A DNA stretch of 64,000 nt, taken from Lepidodermella squamata (Eukaryota; Gastrotricha). The position numbers were made by a program, and so were the translations under genes. Shown one piece after another: positions 47,532 through 59,225 of this stretch. Within the stretch, counting starts at the first letter, position 1. Every line of letters starts with the position of its first letter. The stretch spans positions 2,108,001-2,172,000 of the forward strand of contig JBLDXI010000020.1 in assembly GCA_047495785.1 (NCBI GenBank). Direction: 5' to 3'. The notes under the pieces are model-generated. The model worked only from the letters and a program-made list of their open reading frames with translations, ran no database searches and was not told where the DNA came from.

Positions 47532-49443
47532 GACAGCGATAGCAAATGTAGTTCGAACGGCTTAAAAATATATCCGAAAATGTAGCTAAATCTTTTTGCG
47601 CCGCGGCTTCCTTGTAATAGCACGCAGGCGCGCATGTGTAGGGTGATTACGGCAAGTAGAGGCGCTAAAACAACTCGGAACAGCTGTTATTTCTTGAAGT
47701 ATTAGTTGAGTAGCCGCGGCGAGGGTGAGATAATAATAACATCATAGGCAAAAATAACTCACCACCAATAGCCATCATCGTGCGAGCCGAGACAAGTCGA
47801 TGTTTTAGCTGTTTTGCAGCGGATATGTTTGTTTAAACAATGGCTAATCACCTCTATAGAGCGCGTCGAAGTAGCTACCAGTCGATTTTTGTATATCACA
47901 TACTGCACTTCATATAAGCTCAGAAAAATCACTTGAAATCTAAATAAAACAATAAATGCGGGAATTTTTTTGAAATTCAGCAAATAATCGAAATGACTTC
48001 AAATTAAATTTTTTGAGGTCACGATAAAAATTAGAAAAATTAATTATGAATTGCAAATAAGCGGGAATTCTCATAATTTTTAAAATTTAATATTAAACTA
48101 TTTTTGAATATAACTTAAATTAAATTAAAATTCTGAATATTCAATTGATCCTAATCTGGTAGGTCCATTATACGTTTCCAAAATGGTTACAAATAACCGA
48201 ACGATTAAACGTTAATTTATTGCCCCAATCTATTTGGAGTGTAAACAATCGCCTCAGGTATTAAATGGGTCAGCAGCAATCTCAACAAAACCCATTACGA
48301 TTTTGTGGGTTCAACAACATTGTCAAAATAAATTGGCGCAAAATATATATATAGGTATCTTTACAAATGGATACACACCGGTAAGATGATGGTGAAACGG
48401 CGGGGATAAATTTGCGCCTGAAGGGGCCCGTTTTATATTGTTTTTGTAAAACCGCGCAGCAGTGCCAGTATACAAGGCGAACGCAGCGCAGGGTGTTTAT
48501 ATTTTTTCAAGTGTGCGCACACCCGGTTGCGCGAAAGAAGTAGTTGCTCATCGCGCGCGCGCGCTACTTCGAAACGCGCGTACATTGTTGATGTATTTAT
48601 ACACCATTTTATATAAGAAAAATAGCCAGGTTAAAAATGAGATGCGCGTTCAACAGGGTGATTGTTACCGCAAAAAAATTCTCTCGCATATTTATTCAAT
48701 ATTATATATATATATAACACCTTGTTGCCAATGTCTGGGTAGGTGCCTCCGAAAAATAATCCATTCTTGAGATTGAACAGATGCGATTTTTCCGAGAAAA
48801 ATGCGTGAATATTACATTGGTGCGAAACGATTTTGAAAATCGTGGAATTTGAAAAAATAATAATCAGTAGCGGTTTTGTTTATTATGGCCCACATCAGCG
48901 TTGTTTTATTATACATACATATAGCTGTCAAGGGAAATAACTAGGCCATATCATAGCTTTTTAATGCACCCATGGGGGTGCTGCGTTATAAATAGGATTA
49001 CAAGTGTTTTCTGGATAGCTTAAAGCGCCTCGGTAAATAGCTTTAGTCATGGTACTGGACATTGTGGTCGACTTATCCTGCCAGTCCAAATCGATTTGCA
49101 TGACATTGCTCATTCGGAAAATAAGCTGGAACGAGAGAAACCACCTATAATGCTTCAGAAGTTCACCTCACAAATTTGATACAAAAGGGAGCAATCTTTC
49201 ATACATATTTATGTTTGACGAAATCACCTTCCATTAATATATTTTTTACATTAAATTCGAGCTGGAAACGTAAAGAAAATGTATAACGCTAAGTAACCCT
49301 AACCCTAACCCTAACCCTAACCCTAACCCTAACCCCAACTACTAATAATAATTTTGCTGAAAAACAAAATATGAATGCAAGTTTATTTTGTCGTACATAT
49401 ATGTCGTAGGCTATCAGAGAATTTCAGCCAATCAGACATTTGA
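47532..49443. other. Non-coding region with an internal telomere-type repeat
   Basis: No gene is supported; open frame 48462-48770 has no domain. A CGCGCGCGCG tract lies at about 48553-48563 and an ATATAT run at about 48703-48714. The notable item is the telomere-like array at 49294-49335, listed separately. Confidence 0.4.
49294..49335 (-). repeat. Interstitial telomeric repeat (TTAGGG)7
   Basis: Seven perfect TAACCC units on the + strand (TTAGGG on the minus strand), ending in a degenerate CCCCAACT. It lies inside the window, not at an end, and is followed after about 110 bases by the foldback element 49444-49808. Confidence 0.95.
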
Positions 49444-49808
49444 CAGGTTTCAATGGAATTCCGCCATGAGCATGCTCCATAGACAAATCAAACCTTGCAA
49501 ACACAATTGTCACCTTTGCGACACAATTATGGTCATGGCTTTGACCCAGGCTTGGTGGAATCGCGTCTATGCGCACTCGTGCAACACATGCGCGGCATGG
49601 ATTGGTAAGCGATGGCGGAATATCAGTTAACAGAGTCGTAATTGGGGTCATTTTCGCCATGTCTTATTGCACGAGTGCGCACAGACGCGATTCCACCATG
49701 CCTGGGTCAAAGCCATGACCATAATTGTGTCGCAAAGGTGACAATTGTGTTTGCAAGGTTTGATTTGTCTATGGAGCATGCCCATGGCGGAATTCCATTT
49801 AAAACCTG
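49444..49808. mobile_element. Foldback element with 140-base inverted arms
   Basis: Arms 49444-49584 and 49667-49808 are near-identical reverse complements (shared landmarks GGAATTCCGCCATG, CCATAGACAAATCAAACC, GGTCATGGCTTTGACCCAGG), separated by an 82-base spacer. Both arms are open in some frames only because of their composition. It has the form of a foldback transposon or a long hairpin MITE. Copy C of the CAGYGTGTCCC family starts 14 bases to its right. Confidence 0.85.
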
Positions 49809-49822
49809 GAGATCTCTCACTA

Positions 49823-50142
49823 GAGCGTGTCCCATAATACGTTGCACAATTTAATTTGACAACTTATTGTAGAAAATGGATTGATCATACCGGGAAAGAA
49901 TCTGTCAACGATTTTACGGAAGAAGTTTCAAATTTATCGGAGAAAACCCGGAAAATCCCGATGGCAACTGATTCGGTAATTTTCGGTTTTCGGTATTCTA
50001 CCAAATTCCTCCGGAATCCCATTGAAAAGTGATATACCTGATTACTATTCTCGCGACTTATTGCATTTTTTCGGCTTTCCTTTAATTTCAGAGTTCCTGA
50101 ACCGTTTTTTCGTGTATTTTCTTTGTTTGCGTCACTTGTGTC
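49823..50142 (+). mobile_element. Copy C of the CAGYGTGTCCC-ended element
   Basis: It begins TA-GAGCGTGTCCCATAA, contains GGAGAAAACCC and GATGGCAACTGATTCGGTAA in the same order as copy A read on its minus strand, then ACTATTCTCGCGACTTATT, and fades near GCGTCACTTGTGTCACC. The right terminal repeat is degenerate, so the end is approximate. Confidence 0.55.
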
Positions 50143-50304
50143 ACCAATTATTGATTTCGTAAATGATTTGTTTGATATCAGAAGTCTTGGAAGGTAATAT
50201 TGAAAATTCAAAATTTAAACTAAAAATAATTTGACCCAATTCGTTTGAAAATAGCTTTATTTTCGAGTCTCATGCATGAAAGTTGAGAGTTTGCACATTA
50301 TAGT

Positions 50305-51498
50305 TCACCCAGTAGCAATTAAAAACGCATATAAATTGACTGCAACAAATGCAACGAAAGCAAACAAGACGAAAGCAAAATCGATAATTGCCAACCGCTT
50401 GATTTCTCTTTCGAACAATTTCGCTCCCTCACTGTTGGACAGCTTGAAAGTTACCGACTTTGACATGCTCTTAACTTTGTTCGCCCAATAATTTGCCAGC
50501 AGCGAGTAAGCAGTGCAGATCCATGAAATGCCCGAGCAAATATCGGTATAGTTGGAAATGAAAATTCGATACGGCTTCAATGGAATTCGACTGTTGATCT
50601 CAGTCTGTGCAAAGGTCAACGCTAATAGTAGGGTCATTGTGAAAACAGCTCGATCTGGCTCATTAGCCGGCATAAAAAACGCGAAAAGGTTCAAACTAGC
50701 TAGTAGGCAGCAAGGCACCATCATGTTGTAGAAATACCCCTCTGGTTTCCTTGATAGTCGTAATGTAAACACGGCAGCACTTCGATTTCCATCAATGTTG
50801 ATCATTGTAGCATCGGTAGACCAGTTTTTCAACAGCCATGAATCGCCGATTTGGATGAAAGTGCTTTGAAAAGTAAGCTTGGACTTTGCAAATCTTGCCG
50901 CCTCGTTCCTTTCCCCAACCATAAAATTAATCGAACATTCTTGGGTATCGAATGGAAATTTCGAAAAGTCCATGTCACAAGTTGACTGAAACACCCCGTA
51001 GCGCTGTAGGGAGAACGTTAGGACGCCCTTAACGCCGTAAGGCAGCTGCATGAAAAACCTGCTCGAAAAATCTTCGTCCATTTCGTAGTCCTTCAACGTA
51101 TTAAGGTGATAGATATTAGGCGCCCATACAGCCTCTTCGTCAAGGTTTATCAACCCTTTTGGGTGTGGGTAGTTCGAAAATGCCGGGCAGCTGACGTTCC
51201 AGTTGATTCTGAGTGATCCTGATACGGAGATTACCTCATTAACGTCGTCGATTTCGCGAAATTTTAGCAGGTGAAAGATAGCGACAAGGTCGGTTGAGTC
51301 GCATGGTACCGAACCGATACCCTCCACCGTCCCAGACAGGCATGTTGGGGTGTAAATTTCGGTCAGGACATGCGAGCAATTTCGAAGCATTTCACTCGTC
51401 ACAGGGTCGCTGTCTTTCGCAGCCGCTGGGCCGATTGCAAGGATAAAAGTCATCACTTGCATAGCAATGAATGCTACATTTTCGGAAAAAATTGCCAT
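50305..51498 (-). CDS. Divergent Cys-loop ligand-gated channel subunit, intronless
   Basis: A single exon of 397 codons has a signal peptide (ending near GPAAAKD), an extracellular domain with WAPNIYHLN and a canonical 13-residue Cys-loop (CDMDFSKFPFDTQEC), then four hydrophobic segments: M1 (FYNMMVPCCLLASLNLFAFF), M2 (FTMTLLLALTFAQTEI), M3 (SGISWICTAYSLLANYW) and M4 at the C-terminus. There is no vicinal cysteine pair, so it is not a classic alpha subunit. The M3-M4 loop is only about 40 residues. Ligand and ion selectivity cannot be read reliably. It differs from the intron-rich alpha gene at 44521-47531 and belongs with the nearby 54155-55467 gene in a divergent group. Confidence 0.85.
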   Translation of the reverse strand: MAIFSENVAFIAMQVMTFILAIGPAAAKDSDPVTSEMLRNCSHVLTEIYTPTCLSGTVEGIGSVPCDSTDLVAIFHLLKFREIDDVNEVISVSGSLRINWNVSCPAFSNYPHPKGLINLDEEAVWAPNIYHLNTLKDYEMDEDFSSRFFMQLPYGVKGVLTFSLQRYGVFQSTCDMDFSKFPFDTQECSINFMVGERNEAARFAKSKLTFQSTFIQIGDSWLLKNWSTDATMINIDGNRSAAVFTLRLSRKPEGYFYNMMVPCCLLASLNLFAFFMPANEPDRAVFTMTLLLALTFAQTEINSRIPLKPYRIFISNYTDICSGISWICTAYSLLANYWANKVKSMSKSVTFKLSNSEGAKLFEREIKRLAIIDFAFVLFAFVAFVAVNLYAFLIATG

Positions 51499-52331
51499 TA
51501 ATTGAATTTCCGATGTGTCGGCATTTTTTTGCTAGCAGTTGAATGGTTATGCTATAGCATCGATTGAGAGTCTTATATCTTTGCTTTTATTTCACCGCAG
51601 TTTTATAATTCCCAATTAAAAACCGAATGCAAACTTTGCGTGCAGGATAAATAAGTGTTCAACTTGTCGGGCAAAGTGGATGAAAAATGATTGGCAACCA
51701 TGCTGGACACGCTTATTGATTTGTTTATTGATCGGTGATTTATGTAACTCAATGTATGTAACTCAATGCATAGTTCGGATGTTTTTGAAAGAAAATCCTC
51801 AGCTAACATGAAAATCCTCATGGGTTCCAATGTCGGTAAAATTTGAGCCAATGGGAATTTTAACCATTCGGATCTGATGTTGAGAAATCGCAGGTGCCTC
51901 TAGGTTGCCAGCCGTGCTTGATGACAATGCCGACTTCATAGAGAATAGAGCAACCTATTCACTATGGCCTGTAATCAAATCAATTTGAATCTGAACCTGC
52001 CGCTTGAAACTGCAGCTTCAATATTCGTATTCGGGTGTCCCAACTTAACAGTCATTGGTATGTTGCATTTGCACCGATTTCTGAGCAATCTGAACTTCTT
52101 TTGTCATCAATTCTATTATCAGCCCAACATATTCGATCTTCCAGAATTTGAATTTGTGTCCAATTGGTATATTCAGCCTAATGTGGTAACAGTCTGTAAT
52201 GTTTATGAGAGACATGAAGTTTGCGCAAGCTGGCGTCCATCCGAGTAACCTTTGCAGTAAGTATCTTGTTTGCAGATGTATGTTGACTTGTTTTCCTCCA
52301 CACCTTTCCATTTGTTGAGTTTTTCGAAAGC
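51499..52331. other. Intergenic stretch, no gene recognised
   Basis: Open frames at 51603-51851 (minus) and 51964-52248 (plus) lack domains, signal peptides and splice partners. The right end presumably contains the promoter of the lectin at 52332. Confidence 0.4.
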
Positions 52332-53095
52332 ATGCAGTTACTAATATGGATATTGATCGGCCTGCCCGCGTTGGCGCTGGCCCAGTATGGCGGTGGTGCA
52401 TTGATAGGTGGGATGCCTCATCGCCATGGCTACTACGGCATGGGCAATTTCCCTGGCGCATTCGGAGCCAACAATCCGAACGCTGGTTTTGCCTCAGGGG
52501 GAATGCATGCCATGAAAAACACCCACGGCAATTTTCGACCCGGTTCCTTGCCCGGTAGTGCGACGTACAACAACTACAACCGACCTAATTATGCGGGTGG
52601 TGGTAACTGGCCTCGGCCACCCAACAACGGAGGTTCAGGTGGCACGAAAAAGGGTGATATTTTGTCTTTATTCATCTGAACTGCGCCTTAAAATTTGTGA
52701 TTTTTCGCAGTGTATCACTTCTTGAAGGGACGCTACAACTTTACATCGGGCAACCAGCAGTGTGTGACAATGGGAGGGCGATTGGCAATGATTCGGAACC
52801 AGCAAGAAAACGATCAACTCACCCAGCTTCTTGGCAACAATTGGGCATGGATTGGTCTTTACAAGGTTTGCCGCTTTGCAATTCCTTAAAGTTTCAATAA
52901 TCACCCCTGAATTTATAGATGCCATCATGGAAGTGGATTGATGGGCGAGCGATGAGTTTCGGATCGGACTATTTAGCTTGGATGCCTGGAGAGCCGAACA
53001 GCCGCCAATCAGAAACTTGCGCCTACTTCAGAGAAGGCTTTTGGGATGAAGATCTATGCAATCGCGCCCACAATGCTGTTTGCGAGCTCTATTAG
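52332..53095 (+). CDS. Secreted C-type lectin-like protein with Gly-rich N-terminus
   Basis: Exons 52332-52653, 52711-52865 and 52919-53095 join in phase (1, 0), giving 217 residues. A signal peptide (MQLLIWILIGLPALALA) precedes a Gly/Asn/Pro-rich linker of about 85 residues. The C-type lectin domain follows: NQQC, then GNNWAWIGLYK, the calcium/sugar-site motif GEPN (EPN, usually mannose-type) and ETC, DLC, AVC, making the four conserved cysteines. A WND motif is replaced by WDED. The stop comes one residue after the last core, so nothing follows the domain. A paralogue with matching exon phases is at 59609-60307. Extracellular; a sugar-binding, defence or adhesion role is family inference. 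Confidence 0.88.
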
Positions 53096-53800
53096 AACCT
53101 TTTACCAACTTTTGCGTGTGTTCTTTGTTCATGTTTCACGGCTCACGACTCGTGCACTCCCAAAAAATCGGAAATTAGAAATAAAACTTCCACTTCAATC
53201 TGAACGAATGTTAACCCCAGATTTATCACGTCAGCTTTTTTTATTGTGAAAAGAGTATGTAACATCGCGCTGAATGATTGAACGATGGATTTCGCGGTCA
53301 AAATATCGTCATAAGCATAGTCTGATTCGGCCGAATTACTGTTGACTTTTGAGCCAGCAAAAATCAATTTTCGACTGAAAGAAGCCAATATGCTTGCATC
53401 AGATCATACGATTGAAAAAAGCTATCAAGTACAAGGCTCGAAAGAAGTACAAATATCAAAGATACGCGGAACGGAAATCATCATGTGACTAATTGATGCG
53501 ATCGATGATAAGGAAATCGCATGCGGAATTACAAAAAAATCAACCATTTGTCGGCATTATAACGTTTTTAAGAACAAAGTACAAAAGGCATGTGGGTAAA
53601 AAAATATTGCATTTTGTGTATCACCAAATCACCAATCGACAACAAAATGTTTTCCAATCTATAAAAGACACGAATGATTGCACCGGGAGCTTGTCTGATG
53701 TCAAAGTAGAAGTTTTCAACTCTTGATTTTCGGTTACAAGCCTTTGAACTGCTTTCTATTGATCTCTTCATTAATTGATAATAGAATTTAAAAAATATAC

Positions 53801-54000
53801 CGTTAGCGATGCGCCAAAACAACCACTTTGATGACTCATTCGATCGTACTTTCAGGAGCCTAGCGTAATGGTGAATTACGTTCAGCTGTTTTGAGCACTG
53901 GCCGTACTTTGCGTAATTTGCATTTACGTTCAAGGTTCAAACGTAGTTTCTATAAATTATCTGAAAATAGTAAAATGGTTGTTTTGGCGCGTCGCTAACG
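53801..54000. mobile_element. Complete 200-bp MITE with 29-bp terminal inverted repeats and ATAC duplication
   Basis: The ends 53801-53829 and 53972-54000 are inverted repeats (CGTTAGCGATGCGCC / GGCGCGTCGCTAACG) with two mismatches in 29. The four bases ATAC flank the element on both sides (53797-53800, 54001-54004), the expected target duplication. No protein is encoded. The interior contains TAGCGTAATGG and GGTTCAAACG, which resemble polymerase III A and B boxes but are spaced too far apart for a normal tRNA. Confidence 0.85.
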
Positions 54001-54154
54001 ATACTATAATTATAACCGGCAATAAAAAGGACTAGAAGTATGCACTTCTCGAAGAATTTTAGCTGAACTAGCCAGCAAACCGTTAAAAAATACTAAGGCC
54101 TTGTGTCCAGCATATCGCATGAGGCCCTACTAAACCGCACAAGTTGGATTTTTG

Positions 54155-55467
54155 CTAAGCCAACATCTTGACCCCATAATAGGTGACAACCGACATCCCA
54201 GTGAGAAGGGAAATTAGCGCAAACGTAAAATCTGCCACCCTGATCAGTCTCACACCCCCAGGAATACGAGTCATGCCAACCTTTCGACGCGCCATTTTCA
54301 AGTTACTTACACTGCTGGCTGTAAGCGCATAGGCCGTCAGAATAACGCAAATCAACATGAAACTGACCAGCACGTTGATAAGATAGACATCTTCTGATGT
54401 TCTAGGGATCAGCGTAAATACCAGGGTCAAAAGAACTGCAGTCGCCAAATTTACGGTGACGCAGAAATTAGGGCGATCCGGGTGTGAAGGGTCCATGATT
54501 AACGAAATAACCTGTAGAATGAACAATGTGAACATGGGCAACAAGACGTTGCCCACGTAATACTGATATTTTCGCTTCAGAGTAAGGCTAAGCGTGACAT
54601 GGCTGTAACCACCAGCGTCATAGACAATGCCAGTGTAATTAACAAAGGTCCATATATCGTCATCACGAAGTGGGTAGTAGTCCGGGGCAATGCCAACATA
54701 TTCGAAGCCAATGTCAACCTCATTGATGAGATTTTCGTTTTCCAACTCGAAGGTACATGTTGCTGTGTCGAACGGAAATTTGGTGTAGCTGAATTTGAAG
54801 CAGTTTGACGTAAAGGTTCGCACGGCATAGATGAGAAATTTAGGCCCTGGGAGTCGAAACGGTCGAACTTTTATCAATCTCTCCCTAATACGAAGAATTC
54901 CGATTTTAAAATGGTAGTTTCAAGCATTGAAACCCTACCCTCTCAAGGGTCTTGATTCTCCAATTGCGTTGATATGCTGCATATCTGGCCACCAAGCTTG
55001 ATCAGAAGGAATTTCGAACTGAATCCTGTCGAGAACATCTTGGCTTAGTTTTTCATAACCCGGCAGCAGAAGGTGTCGGAAGTCCTTCCCGCACGGCATG
55101 TCCCAGAAAACACGCAATGTCATTGCTACGGTCATACTGAAAAATCACGGCATTGAAATCTATAAAATGATATGGAAAATGGTACCTTTTACCTCATTGC
55201 TACATCGCTGACTTCGTTGATGCTGAATAGGTTGGATACCAGGTAACTGTTGATTGGTACCGAGTAGTTATTTATCTTTCTGTGGTAGGCCGCAGGTAGA
55301 TTGCTAGCCCTTGCTATCGGGCAATTTTCGTAGAATATATCTCGCATGACGTCTGGATTGTAGTCTGGCATCTCGTTTACTTGTGTTGTGTTCGTAGCAG
55401 TGATAGCCGACACGCCACTTTTGAAAACCAGATAAATTATAAAAATAAATTCCGTGGAAATCATCAT
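54155..55467 (-). CDS. Divergent Cys-loop ligand-gated channel subunit with 14-residue loop
   Basis: Three exons join in phase: 55467 to about 55196, about 55137 to 54943, and about 54887 to 54155, giving about 400 residues. A signal peptide (MMISTEFIFIIYLVF) precedes the extracellular domain (RVFWDMPC, WWPDMQHINAIGE). The Cys-loop CFKFSYTKFPFDTATC has 14 residues between the cysteines, one more than the near-universal 13. Four membrane segments follow: M1 (YVGNVLLPMFTLFILQVISL), M2 (NLATAVLLTLVFTLIP), M3 (LINVLVSFMLICVILTAY) and M4 (FTFALISLLTGMSVVTYYG). The M3-M4 loop is only about 30 residues and basic. No vicinal cysteines. Ligand unknown. Confidence 0.82.
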
Positions 55468-55885
55468 CTGTTATATGCCAGTCTAATTATGGAACAAAAC
55501 ACTATAATATTCCGCTAATATCCTTCGATGTATAAAGAGAAATATTGACTTAAGAACAGCATTTTCGATAGATAAAATGTTTACTCAGCTTTCCCGATAA
55601 TTACTTTCCTATAGTTCTACATCACAATTGCCCGAGGGTGACGGTGGCTCCCCTTTTAATATATTTATATGTTCCTTGGCGATGCGAATGGGGAAATCTG
55701 GGGTTAAATTCAAAATTTCAGGAATCCAGCAGGAAACATGAGAACAGAAAAAAATCAATGCCTTCGCACAATTTCTTAAAAAACTATTGTTCAAATGAGA
55801 AAGAAAGACGTCAATTAGAGGCTGAAATCTCGGCGCATTACTCGACGTCATCCTCGGGAATTAAGTAGAATAAAAAACTGTATGT

Positions 55886-56160
55886 CATTAATTATTAATT
55901 AAGAAAAGTCGGGCACGCATGATCGAGGAAGAAGCGGAAGGCTCTAGAAAATGACAAAAGTTAGGTACTATGAAGATACTTATTCGGTTCAGAACGATGA
56001 AGCAAGCGCAGCTAGTAGGTAAACCTTGGAATCTTGAAAATCTACTTATCGACATGGAGCGATTGAGCGTAATACCGGGTGATCGAAAAAGTTTGAAATG
56101 TCATTTAGAGGAAATTTCGACGACAGATCTAGGCAATCATTTGCAGTTACGAGGGAAGTA
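55886..56160. repeat. Dispersed repeat, copy 1
   Basis: It starts TTAATTATTAATTAAG, followed by AAAAGTCGGGCACGCATGAT, and matches 63530-64000 in order, including CTTATCGACA...GAGCGATTGAGCG and CGACAGATCTAGGCAATC. The short open frame inside (55970-56161) is interrupted in the second copy, so it is not taken as a gene. Confidence 0.7.
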
Positions 56161-56879
56161 ACACTCAAACAAGATCCCTCGGAGCTCTAGGGAACTTCAA
56201 TAAATAACAGGGAAACGATAGATAACTGCTAGCCCCTATTTACAATGGTGGTTTATACAACCTGTAGTCATTCAAGAAAATTCCACGCGTAATGGGCGTG
56301 TTCTCTCTACTCGTACTTAATCTGTGGGGACAACCTAGGTTGCGTCTACTAAGACGTAATAATCCGCGATGAATTATGGAAAATGGAGACGGTAAATGAA
56401 AAAATTGGATTTTAAGCGCGTTTAATTATTCATTCTGGTGGACATTTCGATACAGAACATGAGGTCGTTACGAACCGAAGTCAACGCCGTAGACATTCAA
56501 AAATAGGTCTAGATTCTTGAAAATCCCGCCCGTCTAGTTATACAACCCCCGCAGGTTTACCATAATTTATTTTATTAATATTCATGCAAATCATTACTAG
56601 TCGATTTAACCTCGAAGCATTCATCAATATTATCCTCATGATATCAAAATAGCAATAGCTGTAAAACAAGTGTTCTGAGGACGTAGTAAGACATACAGCA
56701 TGATCGATCTGCGGTGGCATGTAATAGCTGACTCTCATCGGGAATTCTACTTTGAATTCAGCCAGCAAGCATATCCCTCAAGAGGTGGCCACTGCTCTGC
56801 GGCAATTAATCTTCGGCGTGACTGTTGAGAAACCAGTTATACACCGCGAGACGAATTGGCGTGATAAATCGCTGTAACT

Positions 56880-59225
56880 AGAACTGTTCATAAATTGTTT
56901 TTCTGAAAATTCTTTAACACAATTGATTTCTGAACCGACTAAAAAGAATTCGAATAATATTCTGGATGTTGTGCTTACCAATTCCTTTTTAAATATTCAT
57001 GATATCTACGTGTCTGCTCCTTTCTCTACTAGTGATCACTTCTCCATCACTTTCGACCTCGACGCTGACTCTTGCCCTAAATCTAATAATAATTCGGCCT
57101 CACACAATTTTTATAAGGCTGATTATACTAATCTTACTTTAGCTTTAAATAACGTTAACTGGAATGATTTTTTTCTTGAGTGCGGTGGTGATATCGAACG
57201 CTCGTACGCTAAATTCAACTCATTCTTAATATATCTTGTGAATGAATTTGTTCCGCTACGCAGCTCTTATAAAAAACGCTTCAAATATCCAAAAAATATA
57301 AGAAAAATTGCTTCGAAAAAGCTGAATGTTTGGCGTAAACTTCGAAAAACTGCCTTTAAATCGCCAAACTATAATAGGTTGCTCTCTAATTTTAACAGAC
57401 TCGCTGCTGATTACAAAAAGGCCGTAGACAACTTTGAGAACGAAAATGTAAAAAATATGATCGCCTCAAATGACGTGTCAAAATTGTACAATTATGTTAA
57501 CTCGAAACTCCGAAACACTTCGAAAATTCCTGCGTTACTAGACAAGGATGGTGTACTCTGTCTTGATGATGCTAAGAAGGCTGAAGCTCTTAACAAACAA
57601 TTTTCCTCAGTTTTTACCTTAGACGACTTAATTACGCCTCAAACGTCTCCTCTTCTTGATGATAAAATCTCAAAAATTACCTTCGATGATAACGACTTGG
57701 AAGAAGCTCTAACTAATCTCTCGAATTCTTATGCTATATGTCCTGATGGGCTTCCTACGATTTTCTTCAAAAATTTAAAAAATCCCTTAATTGCACCTCT
57801 TCGTCATATTTTCAAGCTTTCTCTTACCAGTGGAAAGGTACCCGACTCTTGGAAAAGAGCACATGTAACTCCGATTCCAAAGAAGGGAAATTCGAAAAAT
57901 CCTGTTGACTATCGCCCTATATCTCTCACCTGCACGCCTAGTAGAATTCTCGAAACAATAATTCGAAATAAAATCCTCGACTTCCTCTTATATCACAGCA
58001 TTATTTCTGCGGATCAACATGGATTCATGCGACTTAAATCACCCGTTACTCAAATGCTTGAATGCGTGCTTGACTGGACCTTTGCCTTTGAATGCATGAA
58101 ATTTGCGGATATAGTCTACCTAGATCTTGCTAAGGCCTTCGACATTGTTTGCCATCGGAAACTCTTAATAAAACTTAAAGCTATTGGAGTTGATGGTAAT
58201 CTTCTAAACTGGCTATCTTCCTATCTTACTAATCGTACCCAACGTGTCAATGTCAACGGAACCCTAAGCGATGAAATTTGCGTAACCAGTGGCGTACCTC
58301 AGGGTTCCGTTCTGGGCCCTCTGTTATTTCTGCTCTACATTAATGACCTTACCGATATCCTACCTGAAGGTGTCTCCATTAAACTGTTCGCTGACGACTG
58401 CAAATTATACATAGTCTTTTGTAAAAATGATTCATCTCTCTCTAGGGGGAAACTTGCTTCAAAGATGTCTCAACTATAAAGACTTGGGTCTTCTTATTGA
58501 TGAAAAGCTAGAATTCAAAGCCCATATTAATTCGATTGTTTCTAAAGCCTACCTACGTGCAAACCTGATACTACGTGCTCTGAAAGGTCAGTCTCCTGAG
58601 ACGTTAGTACGTGCCTACTGTACATATGTTCGCCCGTTGCTAGAGTATTGTACTTGCATCTGGTCACCTTGGTTTAAAAATGAAATTGACAAATTAGAAA
58701 AATTGCAATCTTACTTTACTCGCCGTGCTCTTAATTTATCACCCTACGATCCTTCGCGCCCGTCCTATTCCGAGCGTCTAAAAAAATTTCGGCTAGTGTC
58801 TCTCGAAGAACGGCGCCTTATATACGATCTTTGCTTCCTTTTCAAAATAATAAATGGGTCTGTTAAAACATCTATCTCTAATAATATAAAATTTTTGTTG
58901 AATAACAATCGAGGTCATCGTTTTCGTTTCTCTGTTTTAAATCCGAATATGAAGTGCAAAAATCCCACCAAACCTATTTATAAGAACTATTTTTTGAACC
59001 GTACTGTAAACACTTGGAATCGATTGCCGACTACCGTATTTAACTTTGACGATAATTTACCTGCTGATATAAAGAACAATATCGTAAAACGAAATCTGTA
59101 CCGCGTGAATCTGAAGAAATATTGTAAAGGAAATCTTATTGCATCGGGTTAGTGTAAGAGGCCTGCGTGCCCTTCTAGTCCTGTGAACGAAGTTTGCAAA
59201 TAAATTGATTGATTGATTGATTGAT
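56880..59225 (+). mobile_element. Defective non-LTR (LINE) retrotransposon, Jockey/CR1 group
   Basis: The copy is truncated at its 5' end: only the last part of the endonuclease remains (SDHFSITFDL). The reverse transcriptase follows with PIPKKGN, YRPISL, YLDLAKAFD (motif A aspartate), GVPQGSVLGPLLF and the catalytic FADD near 58390. At about 58415-58440 the frame shifts and the usual segment downstream of FADD is missing, so the copy is broken; the C-terminal part continues in another frame (58427-59152, with YCTYVRPLLEYCTCIWSP). After the stop come AATAAA and a TTGA tandem tail (59204-59225), a 3' end typical of CR1-like elements. Target duplications were not identified. Confidence 0.9.

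Noticed and set aside
48462-48770. 102-codon open frame
   Set aside because: It runs through a CGCGCG tract and an ATATAT repeat and shows no protein features.
49388-49854. Similar open frames on both strands
   Set aside because: They arise because both arms of the foldback element encode the same string in opposite directions; no protein family is visible.
53860-53945. tRNA-like A and B boxes inside the 200-bp MITE
   Set aside because: The spacing exceeds that of tRNAs and no cloverleaf forms.
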